From an uncultured Bacteroidales bacterium (GTDB lineage Bacteria > Bacteroidota > Bacteroidia > Bacteroidales > UBA932), in NCBI GenBank assembly GCA_946185745.1, contig CAMHKQ010000006.1, positions 1 through 64,000 of the forward strand: DNA of 64,000 bases, given 5' to 3'. The position numbers were made by a program, and so were the translations under genes. The notes below the pieces were generated by a model that was given only the letters and a program-made list of their open reading frames with translations, did not search any database and was not told where the DNA came from. Shown here piece by piece: positions 41,394-48,975 of this stretch. Numbering within the stretch: position 1 is the first letter of the stretch; every line of letters begins with the position of its first letter.

Positions 41394-42386
41394 ATGGCAC
41401 CTGAAATAGTCCAGAAAATTGATTCCATCGTCGTAACGCTCAATGCGGGCGGCATGAACACCATCAACATCGTCCTGGCCTTTGTGATGTACGGAGTGGC
41501 ACTCGGCATCAAACCCAAGATCTTCGTCGAAGTTTTCAAAAAGCCCAAGTCGGTACTGCTCGGCATGCTCTGCCAGCTGGTTCTGCTGCCGCTCTTCACA
41601 TTCCTGCTCGCATGGGCGCTCGGCCCCGCCATCTCGTTCTCAATGGCAATGGGCATGATTCTGGTCGCATCCTGCCCCGGCGGCAACATCAGCAACTTCA
41701 TGTCCAGCCTGAGCAAGGCCAACGTCGAGCTTTCGGTGAGCCTCACTGCCATCTCCACGGCCCTTGCCATGCTCATGACCCCGTTCAATTTCTGGGCCTA
41801 CGGCAACCTCTACATCAAGGTGGCCGACCTTTCCGGCCTCGTAGGCAGCGTTCCCAATCTGCATATCCCGTTCTGGGAGGTGTTCAAGACCATAGTCATA
41901 CTGCTCGGAATTCCGCTCACCCTGGGCATCCTCACTGCGCAGTTCTTCCCCAAGGCCGCTGAAAAGATGAAGAAGCCCATGCAGTGGTTCAGCATCATCT
42001 TCTTCCTTGCCATGGTGGTGCTCTCGTTCATGGGCAACATCGAGGCCTTCCTGCAGTGCGTCAAGTACATCTTCCTGGTCGTCCTGATCCATAACCTGCT
42101 GGCCCTGTGCATAGGTTATACCACCGGCACTGCCTTCAAGGTGAGCGAGCGCGACCGCCGCACCATGACCATCGAAACCGGCATCCAGAACAGCGGCCTC
42201 GGCCTCGCGCTCATGCTCGGCGCCAACCATATTTTCGCGAACTTCATGCCCGGGTATCCCAACGGCATCCCCGGCGGCATGCTGGTCATCACCGCATGGT
42301 GGGGCATCTGGCACATCATCGCCGGCCTCACCGTAGCGGGGCTGTTCAATCTTAAAGACCGCAAGGCGGCTAAAAAGGCACAGTAA
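41394..42386 (+). CDS. Bile acid:sodium symporter (BASS) family transporter
   Basis: A 330-residue membrane protein with nine to ten helices. Conserved BASS motifs: MYGVALGIKPKIFVEV near the start, ILVASCPGGNISNFMSSLSK with the kinked helix, and ETGIQNSGLGLALMLGANH with the second crossover. The family couples sodium to uptake of organic acids (bile acids, pantoate, keto acids); the substrate is unknown. The stop overlaps the next start by one base (TAATG), so the transporter is coupled to an Omp85-type barrel. Confidence 0.9.
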   Translation: MAPEIVQKIDSIVVTLNAGGMNTINIVLAFVMYGVALGIKPKIFVEVFKKPKSVLLGMLCQLVLLPLFTFLLAWALGPAISFSMAMGMILVASCPGGNISNFMSSLSKANVELSVSLTAISTALAMLMTPFNFWAYGNLYIKVADLSGLVGSVPNLHIPFWEVFKTIVILLGIPLTLGILTAQFFPKAAEKMKKPMQWFSIIFFLAMVVLSFMGNIEAFLQCVKYIFLVVLIHNLLALCIGYTTGTAFKVSERDRRTMTIETGIQNSGLGLALMLGANHIFANFMPGYPNGIPGGMLVITAWWGIWHIIAGLTVAGLFNLKDRKAAKKAQ

Positions 42387-43789
42387 TGAAGAAGTTCCTC
42401 CTGACCGGGGCTCTCCTGCTTGCAGGGATTTCCCTTTCCGCGCAGACGGCCGACGAAGTCAAGACGGGGCTCAGCCTCGGCCCGGTTCCCGCCGTCGCGT
42501 TCGATGCCGACAAGGGCTTCCAGCTGGGCGCGCTCTGCAATTTCTACGACTTCGGCGACGGCAGCAACTATCCCAATTACAACTCCAACACCTACGTCGA
42601 GGCGTCGTTTTTCAGCAAGGGCTCGAAGCTGTTCACGCTCTACCACGACAACAAAACCCTCATCCCGGGGGTGCGTATCTTCGCCGGCGCCACGGCCAAC
42701 CTCGACAAGGCCATGGATTTCTACGGTTTCGGAGGCTACCGTTCCTTCTATGACGCCGCAAGGGTAGCTGCCGGAAGCGGCAATAACCCGACGGCCTCCT
42801 ACTACTCGCCGTATTACAGGCTCGACCGCGTTCAGATCCTGGGCGCTCTCGACTTCACCGGCAACATCACCGAGCACCTGCAGTGGGAGCTGGGCTATCA
42901 CCCATCCTATTTCCGCATGCAGAGCATAAACCGCGAAAGCATCAACAAGGGCAAGGAGGGGCTCGGCGTTTACAGCGAAGAGTCCACCCTGTACGACGAT
43001 TATGTGAAATGGGGGCTCATCGGGGCCGATGAGAGCGGCGGCGGCTTCTCTTCCGCCGTGCGCATGGGGCTGCAGTACGACACCCGAGACAAGGAAGGGG
43101 CTCCCACCCGGGGCATCTGGGCGGAGGCACACCTGATGCTCGCCCCCAAGTGGCTGGGCACCACAAACCCGTTCTACCGCTATTCCGCAACCTGGAGGCA
43201 GTATTTCCCGCTGATAGACAATGATATCCTTACCTTTGCCTACCGCCTGAACTACCAGGGTACTTTCGGCGATTCGGCTCCGTTCTACATTCTCCCTTAC
43301 CTCACCCGTATGGGGCGGGATTTCGACAAGGACGGCATGGGCGGCTTCGATTCGGTGCGCGGCATCATGCGCGACAGGGTGGTCGGGCTCGACATGGGCA
43401 CATGGACTGCCGAATTCCGCTGGAGGTTCGTCAAGTTCGTGCTCTGGAAGCAGAACATCGCCTTCGGCCTCACCTTATTCAGCGACGGTTCCATGGTAAC
43501 CAGGGACAGGGACATGTCGCTTCATGTCGAATCCCCGGCGAAGCCGACCGACAAGCAGGTGCATGACGACCTGACCGCGTCCCCGGTGTCGGACTACGAC
43601 AAGTACATGTCGCAGGGTCTGGCGAAAGACCGTCCTCACATCACCGTCGGTTCCGGCCTGAGGTTCATCATGAACGAAAACTTCATCATCGCCTTCGAGT
43701 ACGGCGCGCCGGTCACGGCCTTCGGCGGCCCGCTCAAGGGCCAGGACGGCACCGGCGCCTTCTACATCAACACCGGCTACCTGTTCTAG
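42386..43789 (+). CDS. Omp85/BamA-superfamily barrel without POTRA domains
   Basis: A 467-residue protein with a signal peptide (MKKFLLTGALLLAGISLSAQ) and a barrel domain following almost at once. The Omp85 loop-6 motif is present (DSVRGIMRDRVVGLDMG, about 324-340), together with RMGLQYDTRDKEGAPTRG and the C-terminal aromatic NTGYLF. There is no space for POTRA repeats, so it fits the N-terminally minimal Omp85 proteins known in Bacteroidota, of uncertain function. Cotranscribed with the BASS transporter. The last bases of the gene are duplicated downstream. Confidence 0.85.
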   Translation: MKKFLLTGALLLAGISLSAQTADEVKTGLSLGPVPAVAFDADKGFQLGALCNFYDFGDGSNYPNYNSNTYVEASFFSKGSKLFTLYHDNKTLIPGVRIFAGATANLDKAMDFYGFGGYRSFYDAARVAAGSGNNPTASYYSPYYRLDRVQILGALDFTGNITEHLQWELGYHPSYFRMQSINRESINKGKEGLGVYSEESTLYDDYVKWGLIGADESGGGFSSAVRMGLQYDTRDKEGAPTRGIWAEAHLMLAPKWLGTTNPFYRYSATWRQYFPLIDNDILTFAYRLNYQGTFGDSAPFYILPYLTRMGRDFDKDGMGGFDSVRGIMRDRVVGLDMGTWTAEFRWRFVKFVLWKQNIAFGLTLFSDGSMVTRDRDMSLHVESPAKPTDKQVHDDLTASPVSDYDKYMSQGLAKDRPHITVGSGLRFIMNENFIIAFEYGAPVTAFGGPLKGQDGTGAFYINTGYLF

Positions 43790-43818
43790 CAGCAACACCG
43801 GCTACCTGTTCTAGCAGC
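43769..43818 (+). repeat. Perfect 25-base tandem duplication across the Omp85-type gene end
   Basis: 43769-43793 and 43794-43818 are identical. The unit spans the last codons and the stop. Only the first copy is translated; the second is untranslated relic sequence before the terminator. Confidence 0.95.
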
Positions 43819-43830
43819 AGCACCGGACTG

Positions 43831-43854
43831 CCGGCCACGGATTGGCCGGTTTTT
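43831..43854 (+). terminator. Rho-independent terminator after the Omp85-type gene
   Basis: CCGGCCA pairs with TGGCCGG around a five-base loop, followed by TTTTT. Confidence 0.85.
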
Positions 43855-43867
43855 GTGGCCGGGACAT

Positions 43868-43900
43868 AAAAGAGGACGACCGTAATGGCCGTCCTCTTTT
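43868..43900. terminator. Bidirectional terminator between convergent genes
   Basis: AAAAGAGGACG pairs with CGTCCTCTTTT, with U-runs in both directions. Serves aqpZ on the minus strand and backs up the terminator at 43831 on the plus strand. Confidence 0.85.
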
Positions 43901-43920
43901 AATCTGTGCAGCGGGAAGAA

Positions 43921-44592
43921 TTATTTCTCCTTGCTGAGGCATGCCCAGACGGGGGCTGCGAGTGCGCCGCCCACAAGCGGGGCTACGATGAACACCCAGA
44001 GGTCCTTCAGGGCCTGGCCGCCGGCGAAGATGGCGGGACCGATGGAACGGGCGGGGTTCACCGAGGTGCCGGTGAGGTTGATGCACACCAGATGGATGAG
44101 GATCAGGCTGAGGCCGATTGCGAGGCCTGCGGGCTTGCCGGCTCCCTTCTTGGCGTCGGTGGTGCCGAGCACTACGAGGACGAAGATGAAGGTTGCAATA
44201 ACTTCTACGAGGCAGGCGCCCCACGGGCCGCCGGCATTGGCTACGCCGTTGGTGCCCAGGCCGCCGGTGAGATCGGGAGCTGCTACCACGTTGGTGAGAA
44301 GGAGGAGCAGGGCGCCGGCGATGATGCCGCCGATAATCTGGCCGCACCAGTAGCCGCAAGCGTCTTTCCAGCTCATGCGTCCGCTGAGGGCGACGCCGAG
44401 GGTGATGGCGGGATTGATGTGGCAGCCGGAGATTTCACCGATCGTGTAGGCCATGGCAACTACTGCCAGACCGAAAGCGATGGCGGTACCTACTACTCCT
44501 GCGGGAGTGGTGCAGCCGAGGAACATTGCGGTTCCGCAGCCGAGGAACGTGAGCACGAACGTGCCGATGCATTCTGCAAAGTACTTTTTCAT
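43921..44592 (-). CDS. aqpZ: Aquaporin Z-type MIP channel
   Basis: A 223-residue membrane protein with six helices and two NPA half-helices: HINPAITLGV (about 58-67) and SVNPARSIGPA (about 176-186). Length and the HINPAITL context match AqpZ rather than the longer GlpF. It would pass water, perhaps small neutral solutes. It is a single-gene unit between terminators and the divergent prfB gene. Confidence 0.92.
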   Translation of the reverse strand: MKKYFAECIGTFVLTFLGCGTAMFLGCTTPAGVVGTAIAFGLAVVAMAYTIGEISGCHINPAITLGVALSGRMSWKDACGYWCGQIIGGIIAGALLLLLTNVVAAPDLTGGLGTNGVANAGGPWGACLVEVIATFIFVLVVLGTTDAKKGAGKPAGLAIGLSLILIHLVCINLTGTSVNPARSIGPAIFAGGQALKDLWVFIVAPLVGGALAAPVWACLSKEK

Positions 44593-44647
44593 GGTGATTT
44601 AGATTTTAATGTGACGCCAAGATAGCAAAAAATCCTGAGAAAATAGC

Positions 44648-44655
44648 TACTTTTG
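44648..44655 (+). promoter_or_regulatory. Predicted -7 element of prfB
   Basis: TACTTTTG, 17 bases before the prfB ATG, matching TAnnTTTG. Confidence 0.5.
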
Positions 44656-44672
44656 CACTCTAAAACTGAACG

Positions 44673-45740
44673 ATGGTAACGCAGGAACAGATAAAAGAGC
44701 TCAAGCAGCGTGCCGCCACGCTGGAGAAGGTGCTGAGAATCGATGCGCGTCGCAAGGAGGTGGAGGAGAAGACCGCACTGAGCCAGGCGCCCGATTTCTG
44801 GAATGACCCGAAGGCGGCCGAAGCCTTTCTCAAGGAGGTGAACGGGGTCAAATCCTGGGTTACCGAGTATGACGCCCTCTGCAGCGCCGCGTCCGACGTG
44901 GACGTGCTCTTCGAGCTCGAACCCGACGGCGAAGACATCGACAAGGCCTACGCCGATGCCGTCTCCAAGCTGGAAGATCTCGAATTCAAGAACATGCTCG
45001 GCGCCGAAGGCGACAACCTGGGAGCCGTGCTCACCATCAATTCCGGCGCCGGCGGCACCGAGGCCAACGACTGGAGCGCCATGCTCATGCGCATGTATCT
45101 CCGCTGGGGCGAGCGCCGCGGTTTCAAGACCACCGTCACCGAGCTCATCGAGGGCGACGAGGCCGGCATCAAGAGTTGCACCATCTCGTTCGAAGGCGAT
45201 TTCGCATATGGCTGGCTCAAGGCCGAAAACGGCGTGCACAGGCTGGTGCGCATCTCTCCTTTCAACGCGCAGGGAAAGCGCCAGACCACCTTCTCGTCGG
45301 TCTTCGTGTACCCCCTGGTGGACGACACCATCAACATCGAAATCAACCCCGGAGACATAGAGTGGGACACCTTCCGCAGCGGCGGTCACGGCGGCCAGAA
45401 CGTCAACAAGGTGGAAACCGGCGTGCGAGTGAGGCATATCCCCACGGGTATCATGGTGGAGAACACCGAAACCCGCAGCCAGCAGGACAACCGCCAGAAC
45501 GCCCTCCGCATCCTCAAGAGCCGCCTTTACGACATCGAGCTCAAGAAACGTCAGGAGAAACAGGCCGAGCTCGAGGGCCAGAAGAAGAAAATCGAATGGG
45601 GCAGCCAGATCCGCTCGTACGTGCTCCATCCCTACAAGATGGTCAAGGACCTCCGCACCGGCGAGGAAACCGCCGACACCCAGGGCGTCCTGGACGGCGA
45701 CCTCGACCGCTTCATGAAATCATTCCTAATGCAGAACTAG
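44673..45740 (+). CDS. prfB: Peptide chain release factor 2
   Basis: A 355-residue RF2 for UGA and UAA stops. The tripeptide anticodon region RISPFNAQGK has the SPF motif, and SGGHGGQNVNKVETGVRV carries the catalytic GGQ. The N-terminus (KVLRIDARRKEVEEK) aligns with the site where many bacteria place an in-frame UGA and a +1 frameshift; here the reading frame is continuous, so that autoregulation is absent. Fumarase follows by six bases. Confidence 0.97.
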   Translation: MVTQEQIKELKQRAATLEKVLRIDARRKEVEEKTALSQAPDFWNDPKAAEAFLKEVNGVKSWVTEYDALCSAASDVDVLFELEPDGEDIDKAYADAVSKLEDLEFKNMLGAEGDNLGAVLTINSGAGGTEANDWSAMLMRMYLRWGERRGFKTTVTELIEGDEAGIKSCTISFEGDFAYGWLKAENGVHRLVRISPFNAQGKRQTTFSSVFVYPLVDDTINIEINPGDIEWDTFRSGGHGGQNVNKVETGVRVRHIPTGIMVENTETRSQQDNRQNALRILKSRLYDIELKKRQEKQAELEGQKKKIEWGSQIRSYVLHPYKMVKDLRTGEETADTQGVLDGDLDRFMKSFLMQN

Positions 45741-45746
45741 CTTATT

Positions 45747-47387
45747 ATGGCAGAATTCAAGTACGCACCCATGTTCCAGCTCGGCGAGGACAAAACCGAG
45801 TATTACAAGATTCCCGGCTCCGAAAAGCTCGTTAAAAAAGTGAAGCTGGGCGGCCACTGCGGCTGCGGAGGCAAGACTCTTCTGGAGGTGAGCCCCGAGG
45901 CGCTCACGCTTGTGGCGCAGCAGTCTTTCCACGACTGCCAGTTCATGCTCCGCCGCGCCCACAACGAGCAGGTCGCCAAAATCCTGAGCGATCCCGAGGC
46001 TTCCGAGAACGACAAATATGTGGCCCTGCAGTTCCTCCGCAATGCCGAGACTGCCGTGAAAGGCGTGCTACCGTTCTGCCAGGACACCGGCACCGCCATC
46101 ATCCACGGCGAGAAGGGCCAGCGCGTCTGGACCGATTTCGAGGACGAGGAGGCTCTGAGCCGCGGCGTGTTCAACACCTACACTCAGGAGAATCTGCGCT
46201 ACAGCCAGAACGCTCCGCTGAACATGTACGACGAGGTGAACACCAAGTGCAACCTGCCCGCCCAGATAGACATCGAGGCCACCCGGGGCGACGAGTACCG
46301 CTTCGTGATGGTGGCAAAGGGCGGCGGCAGCGCCAACAAGACCTATTTCTACCCCATGACCAAGGCCACCATCCAGAACGAAGGCACCCTGCTGCCTTTC
46401 CTGGTGGAAAAGATGAAGAGCCTCGGCACCGCGGCCTGCCCGCCCTACCACGTGGCGTTCGTCATCGGCGGCACTTCGGCCGAGAAGAACCTGCTCACCG
46501 TAAAGCTCGCCAGCATAAAGTATTATGACAACCTTCCCACCACCGGCGACGAGACCGGCCGCGCCTTCCGCGACATCGACCTGGAGGAAAAGCTCCTGAA
46601 GGAAGCGCAGAAGATAGGTCTGGGCGCCCAGTTCGGCGGCAAGTACCTGGCGCACGACATAAGGGTAATCCGCCTTCCGCGCCACGGCGCCAGCTGCCCC
46701 ATAGGCATGGGGGTGAGCTGCAGTGCAGACCGCAACATCAAGAGCAAGATAAACGCCGACGGAGTGTGGATAGAGAAGATGGACACCAATCCTTCCGAGC
46801 TGATTCCCGAAGAATACCGCCGCCCCGGCGAGGGCCCGAAGGGCATAGAAATCGATCTTGACAAGGGCATTGATTCCGTGCGCGCCGAACTTTCGAAATA
46901 TCCCGTGAGCACGCGCGTGAACCTTAAGGGTACCATTATAGTCGCGCGCGACATCGCGCACGCGAAACTGAAGGCCCGTCTCGATTCCGGCGAGGATCTC
47001 CCGCAGTACTTCAAGGACCACCCAATCCTCTACGCCGGCCCCGCCAAGACTCCGGAGGGATACCCCTGCGGCTCGATGGGCCCCACCACGGCCAACCGCA
47101 TGGACCCGTATGTCGATGAGTTCCAGGCACATGGCGGCTCCCTCGTGATGATTGCCAAGGGCAACCGCACCCAGGTCGTGACCGACGCGTGCAAGAAGCA
47201 CGGCGGCTTCTATCTTGGCACCATTGGCGGCGTGGCCGCGGTGCTGTCGCAGAACAGCATCCGCAGCATCGAATGCGTGGAGTACCCCGAGCTGGGCATG
47301 GAGGCCGTCTGGAAGATAACAGTGGAGGACTTCCCGGCATTCATCCTGGTGGACGACAAGGGGAACGACTTCTTCAAGCAGTTCTAG
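45747..47387 (+). CDS. Class I (iron-sulfur) fumarate hydratase
   Basis: A 546-residue enzyme, both halves fused as in FumA/FumB. Cluster cysteines appear in PFCQDTGTA (Cys111), [10 protein letters not shown] and [18 protein letters not shown]. The C-terminal beta domain contains [39 protein letters not shown] and [12 protein letters not shown]. It reversibly hydrates fumarate to malate, probably in the reductive branch used for succinate formation by anaerobic Bacteroidota. The oxygen-sensitive class fits an anaerobe. It ends ten bases before tRNA-Leu. Confidence 0.96.
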   Translation: MAEFKYAPMFQLGEDKTEYYKIPGSEKLVKKVKLGGHCGCGGKTLLEVSPEALTLVAQQSFHDCQFMLRRAHNEQVAKILSDPEASENDKYVALQFLRNAETAVKGVLPFCQDTGTAIIHGEKGQRVWTDFEDEEALSRGVFNTYTQENLRYSQNAPLNMYDEVNTKCNLPAQIDIEATRGDEYRFVMVAKGGGSANKTYFYPMTKATIQNEGTLLPFLVEKMKSLGTAACPPYHVAFVIGGTSAEKNLLTVKLASIKYYDNLPTTGDETGRAFRDIDLEEKLLKEAQKIGLGAQFGGKYLAHDIRVIRLPRHGASCPIGMGVSCSADRNIKSKINADGVWIEKMDTNPSELIPEEYRRPGEGPKGIEIDLDKGIDSVRAELSKYPVSTRVNLKGTIIVARDIAHAKLKARLDSGEDLPQYFKDHPILYAGPAKTPEGYPCGSMGPTTANRMDPYVDEFQAHGGSLVMIAKGNRTQVVTDACKKHGGFYLGTIGGVAAVLSQNSIRSIECVEYPELGMEAVWKITVEDFPAFILVDDKGNDFFKQF

Positions 47388-47397
47388 GAACTGCTCC

Positions 47398-47482
47398 GCG
47401 GGTGTGTTGGAATTGGCAGACAAGCAGGACTTAGGATCCTGTGCCGAGAGGCGTGAGGGTTCGAACCCCTCCACCCGCACCA
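47398..47482 (+). tRNA. tRNA-Leu (anticodon TAG)
   Basis: Cloverleaf: acceptor GCGGGTG with CACCCGC, anticodon stem CAGGA/TCCTG with loop CTTAGGA, long variable arm TGCCGAGAGGCG, T-loop TTCGAAC. Anticodon TAG reads CTA/CTN. This gene encodes its 3' CCA, unlike the other three tRNAs here. Confidence 0.97.
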
Positions 47483-47494
47483 GAATTAAAACAA

Positions 47495-47522
47495 AAAACC
47501 GGCTCGAGCGAGCCGGTTTTTA
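47495..47522. terminator. Bidirectional terminator after tRNA-Leu and rpsU
   Basis: AAAACCGGCT pairs with AGCCGGTTTT around a six-base loop, with T-runs on both strands between convergent genes. Confidence 0.88.
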
Positions 47523-47538
47523 TATGATTGAAAGATAA

Positions 47539-47733
47539 TTAGTTCTCTTCCATGTCGCGGAGATGCTGTACGTAGATGGCTTTTTCCCTGGCCATTCTCT
47601 TCTTTACGGACGGCTTCTCGAAATTCTTGCGGGCGCGGAGCTCACGGATGGCACCGGTCTTTTCGAACTTGCGTTTGAAGCGTTTGAGAGCGCGTTCGAT
47701 ATTGTCACCATCTTTTACGGGTACTATAATCAT
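47539..47733 (-). CDS. rpsU: 30S ribosomal protein bS21
   Basis: A 64-residue basic protein: MIIVPVKDGDNIERALKRFK, RELRARKNFEKPSVKKR. In Bacteroidota bS21 helps fold away the 3' end of 16S rRNA, which explains why most mRNAs lack Shine-Dalgarno sequences. This gene is an exception: a full-length one lies six bases before its ATG, which is consistent with published models of bS21 autoregulation. Single-gene unit with its own promoter. Confidence 0.97.
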   Translation of the reverse strand: MIIVPVKDGDNIERALKRFKRKFEKTGAIRELRARKNFEKPSVKKRMAREKAIYVQHLRDMEEN

Positions 47734-47739
47734 GCTTTT

Positions 47740-47750
47740 ATCACCTCCTT
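47740..47750 (-). promoter_or_regulatory. Perfect extended Shine-Dalgarno sequence of rpsU
   Basis: Minus strand reads AAGGAGGTGAT, complementary to the 16S rRNA 3' tail over eleven bases, six bases before the rpsU ATG. Other genes here have no such site. Known work in Bacteroidota links it to autoregulation of bS21. Confidence 0.92.
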
Positions 47751-47764
47751 TTTCTTTGGGGATG

Positions 47765-47795
47765 CAAAGGTAAGGTTTTTTCTTTTATTTGCAAA
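47765..47795 (-). promoter_or_regulatory. Predicted promoter of rpsU
   Basis: Minus strand: TTTG (47795-47792), 19 bases, TACCTTTG (47772-47765), 31 bases before the ATG. An exact TTTG-N19-TAnnTTTG match. Confidence 0.75.
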
Positions 47796-47802
47796 TATTC
47801 TT

Positions 47803-47810
47803 TAACTTTG
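47803..47810 (+). promoter_or_regulatory. Predicted -7 element of the small lipoprotein gene
   Basis: TAACTTTG, 37 bases before the ATG at 47848, back-to-back with the rpsU promoter. Confidence 0.55.
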
Positions 47811-47847
47811 CTTTCAGAAATTATCAACTCTTAAATCTCAAGCAGTT

Positions 47848-48213
47848 ATGAAACACATGATTCTTATGCTGTTTGCTTTCGTGGCAACCGCATTCATCAT
47901 CACCTCCTGCGACCCCGGAAAGGCAGCCGTCCAGAAGTTCCAGACATTCTACGAATATCTCGACAAGAACTACGACAAACTTACTCAGGACCAGTGGAAA
48001 GAGGCAAGCGAGAAGTATCAGCAGCTTTGCGAGGAAGTCAAGACTGTCAAGCTTTCCGATGAACTCAAGAAAGAACTTGCCACCATCCAGGGCAAGATCG
48101 TAGCCAAGTTCACCCAGAAGGCAGGCGACGAAGTCAAGGGCGCCCTCGAGAGCGCAGGCAGCTTCCTGGAAGGTCTTTTCGGCGGAAAGAAAGAAGAGGC
48201 ACCGGCGGAGTAA
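47848..48213 (+). CDS. Small helical lipoprotein (DUF6565-like)
   Basis: A 121-residue protein with a lipoprotein signal (lipobox IITSC, Cys21). The mature part is helical and charged (KFQTFYEYLDKNYDKL, DQWKEASEKYQQL, DELKKELATIQGKIVAKF), ending in a Gly/Lys/Glu-rich tail. It resembles small Bacteroidota lipoproteins of unknown function. Monocistronic, with promoter and terminator. Confidence 0.8.
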   Translation: MKHMILMLFAFVATAFIITSCDPGKAAVQKFQTFYEYLDKNYDKLTQDQWKEASEKYQQLCEEVKTVKLSDELKKELATIQGKIVAKFTQKAGDEVKGALESAGSFLEGLFGGKKEEAPAE

Positions 48214-48231
48214 CAAGCTCCGTTATGGCAT

Positions 48232-48262
48232 TAAAAAACCGACCTTAGCTGGCCGGTTTTTT
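48232..48262 (+). terminator. Rho-independent terminator after the small lipoprotein gene
   Basis: AAAAAACCG-A-CC pairs with GG-C-CGGTTTTTT (one mismatch), then T-rich. It reaches the end of the convergent sirtuin gene and may serve both. Confidence 0.8.
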
Positions 48263-48975
48263 TATTTGATGTTCTCGAGTTCCTCGATGAACAGTTTCAT
48301 GCCCTCGGTGGCCACTGCCTGGATGGGGTGCAGGCGGCTGTCGGCCAGTCCGACGGGTTTCGGGTCGATGATATAAATCGGGGCGCTCGAGGGCGCGTAA
48401 CGGTAGAGCCCGGCGGCGGGGTAGACGCTGAGCGAAGTGCCTACGATCAGCACTATATCCGCCCTTGAGACTATGTCGATGGCCGTTTCCATTTTGGGAA
48501 CGGCTTCTCCGAAGAAGACTATGTGCGGACGCAGCTGCACCCCGTTCGGGGCCTTGTCGCCCAGGTGCACGGCCGAGTATCCGACGTCGAAGACCTCCCT
48601 TTCGGAATAGCCGTCCCTGTCGTTGAAGGTGTTTTCGGGCCGAACCTTCGTGACCTCGCCGTGGAGATGCACCACATGGGTGCTGCCGGCGCGCTCGTGC
48701 AGGTTGTCCACGTTCTGGGTTATCACGTCTACCCTGTAATCCTTCTCAAGGGAGGCAATCAGCCTGTGTGCCTCGTTGGGCCGGGCTTTCCTGAGGTTTT
48801 CCCTCTCCATGTTATAGAACTCCAGGACCTTTTTAGGGTTGCGGTACCAGCCTTCTATGGAAGCGACTTCCATGGGGTCGTAGTTGTCCCAGAGGCCTCC
48901 GTTGTCACGGTAGGTCCCAAGCCCGGATTCGGCGCTCACGCCGGCACCGGTGAGCACGGCGATTCTCTTATTCAT
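48262..48975 (-). CDS. cobB: Sirtuin-type NAD-dependent protein deacylase without zinc cysteines
   Basis: A 237-residue sirtuin. The NAD site is GAGVSAESGLGTYRDNGGLW (10-29); ITQNVDNLHERAGS and VVHLHGEV with catalytic His105 follow; GTSLSVYPAAGL closes the Rossmann core. The usual two CxxC zinc pairs are absent in the small domain (about 108-150), so this belongs to a zinc-free variant. It overlaps the upstream ATPase gene by eight bases. Substrates unknown. Confidence 0.9.
   Translation of the reverse strand: MNKRIAVLTGAGVSAESGLGTYRDNGGLWDNYDPMEVASIEGWYRNPKKVLEFYNMERENLRKARPNEAHRLIASLEKDYRVDVITQNVDNLHERAGSTHVVHLHGEVTKVRPENTFNDRDGYSEREVFDVGYSAVHLGDKAPNGVQLRPHIVFFGEAVPKMETAIDIVSRADIVLIVGTSLSVYPAAGLYRYAPSSAPIYIIDPKPVGLADSRLHPIQAVATEGMKLFIEELENIK

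Noticed and set aside
44700..44760. Programmed +1 frameshift in prfB
   Set aside because: No in-frame UGA in the relevant stretch; the frame is continuous.
46068..47480. 470-codon minus-strand frame beginning inside tRNA-Leu
   Set aside because: Antisense to fumarase; its start is the reverse of a tRNA T-arm, a known source of false genes.
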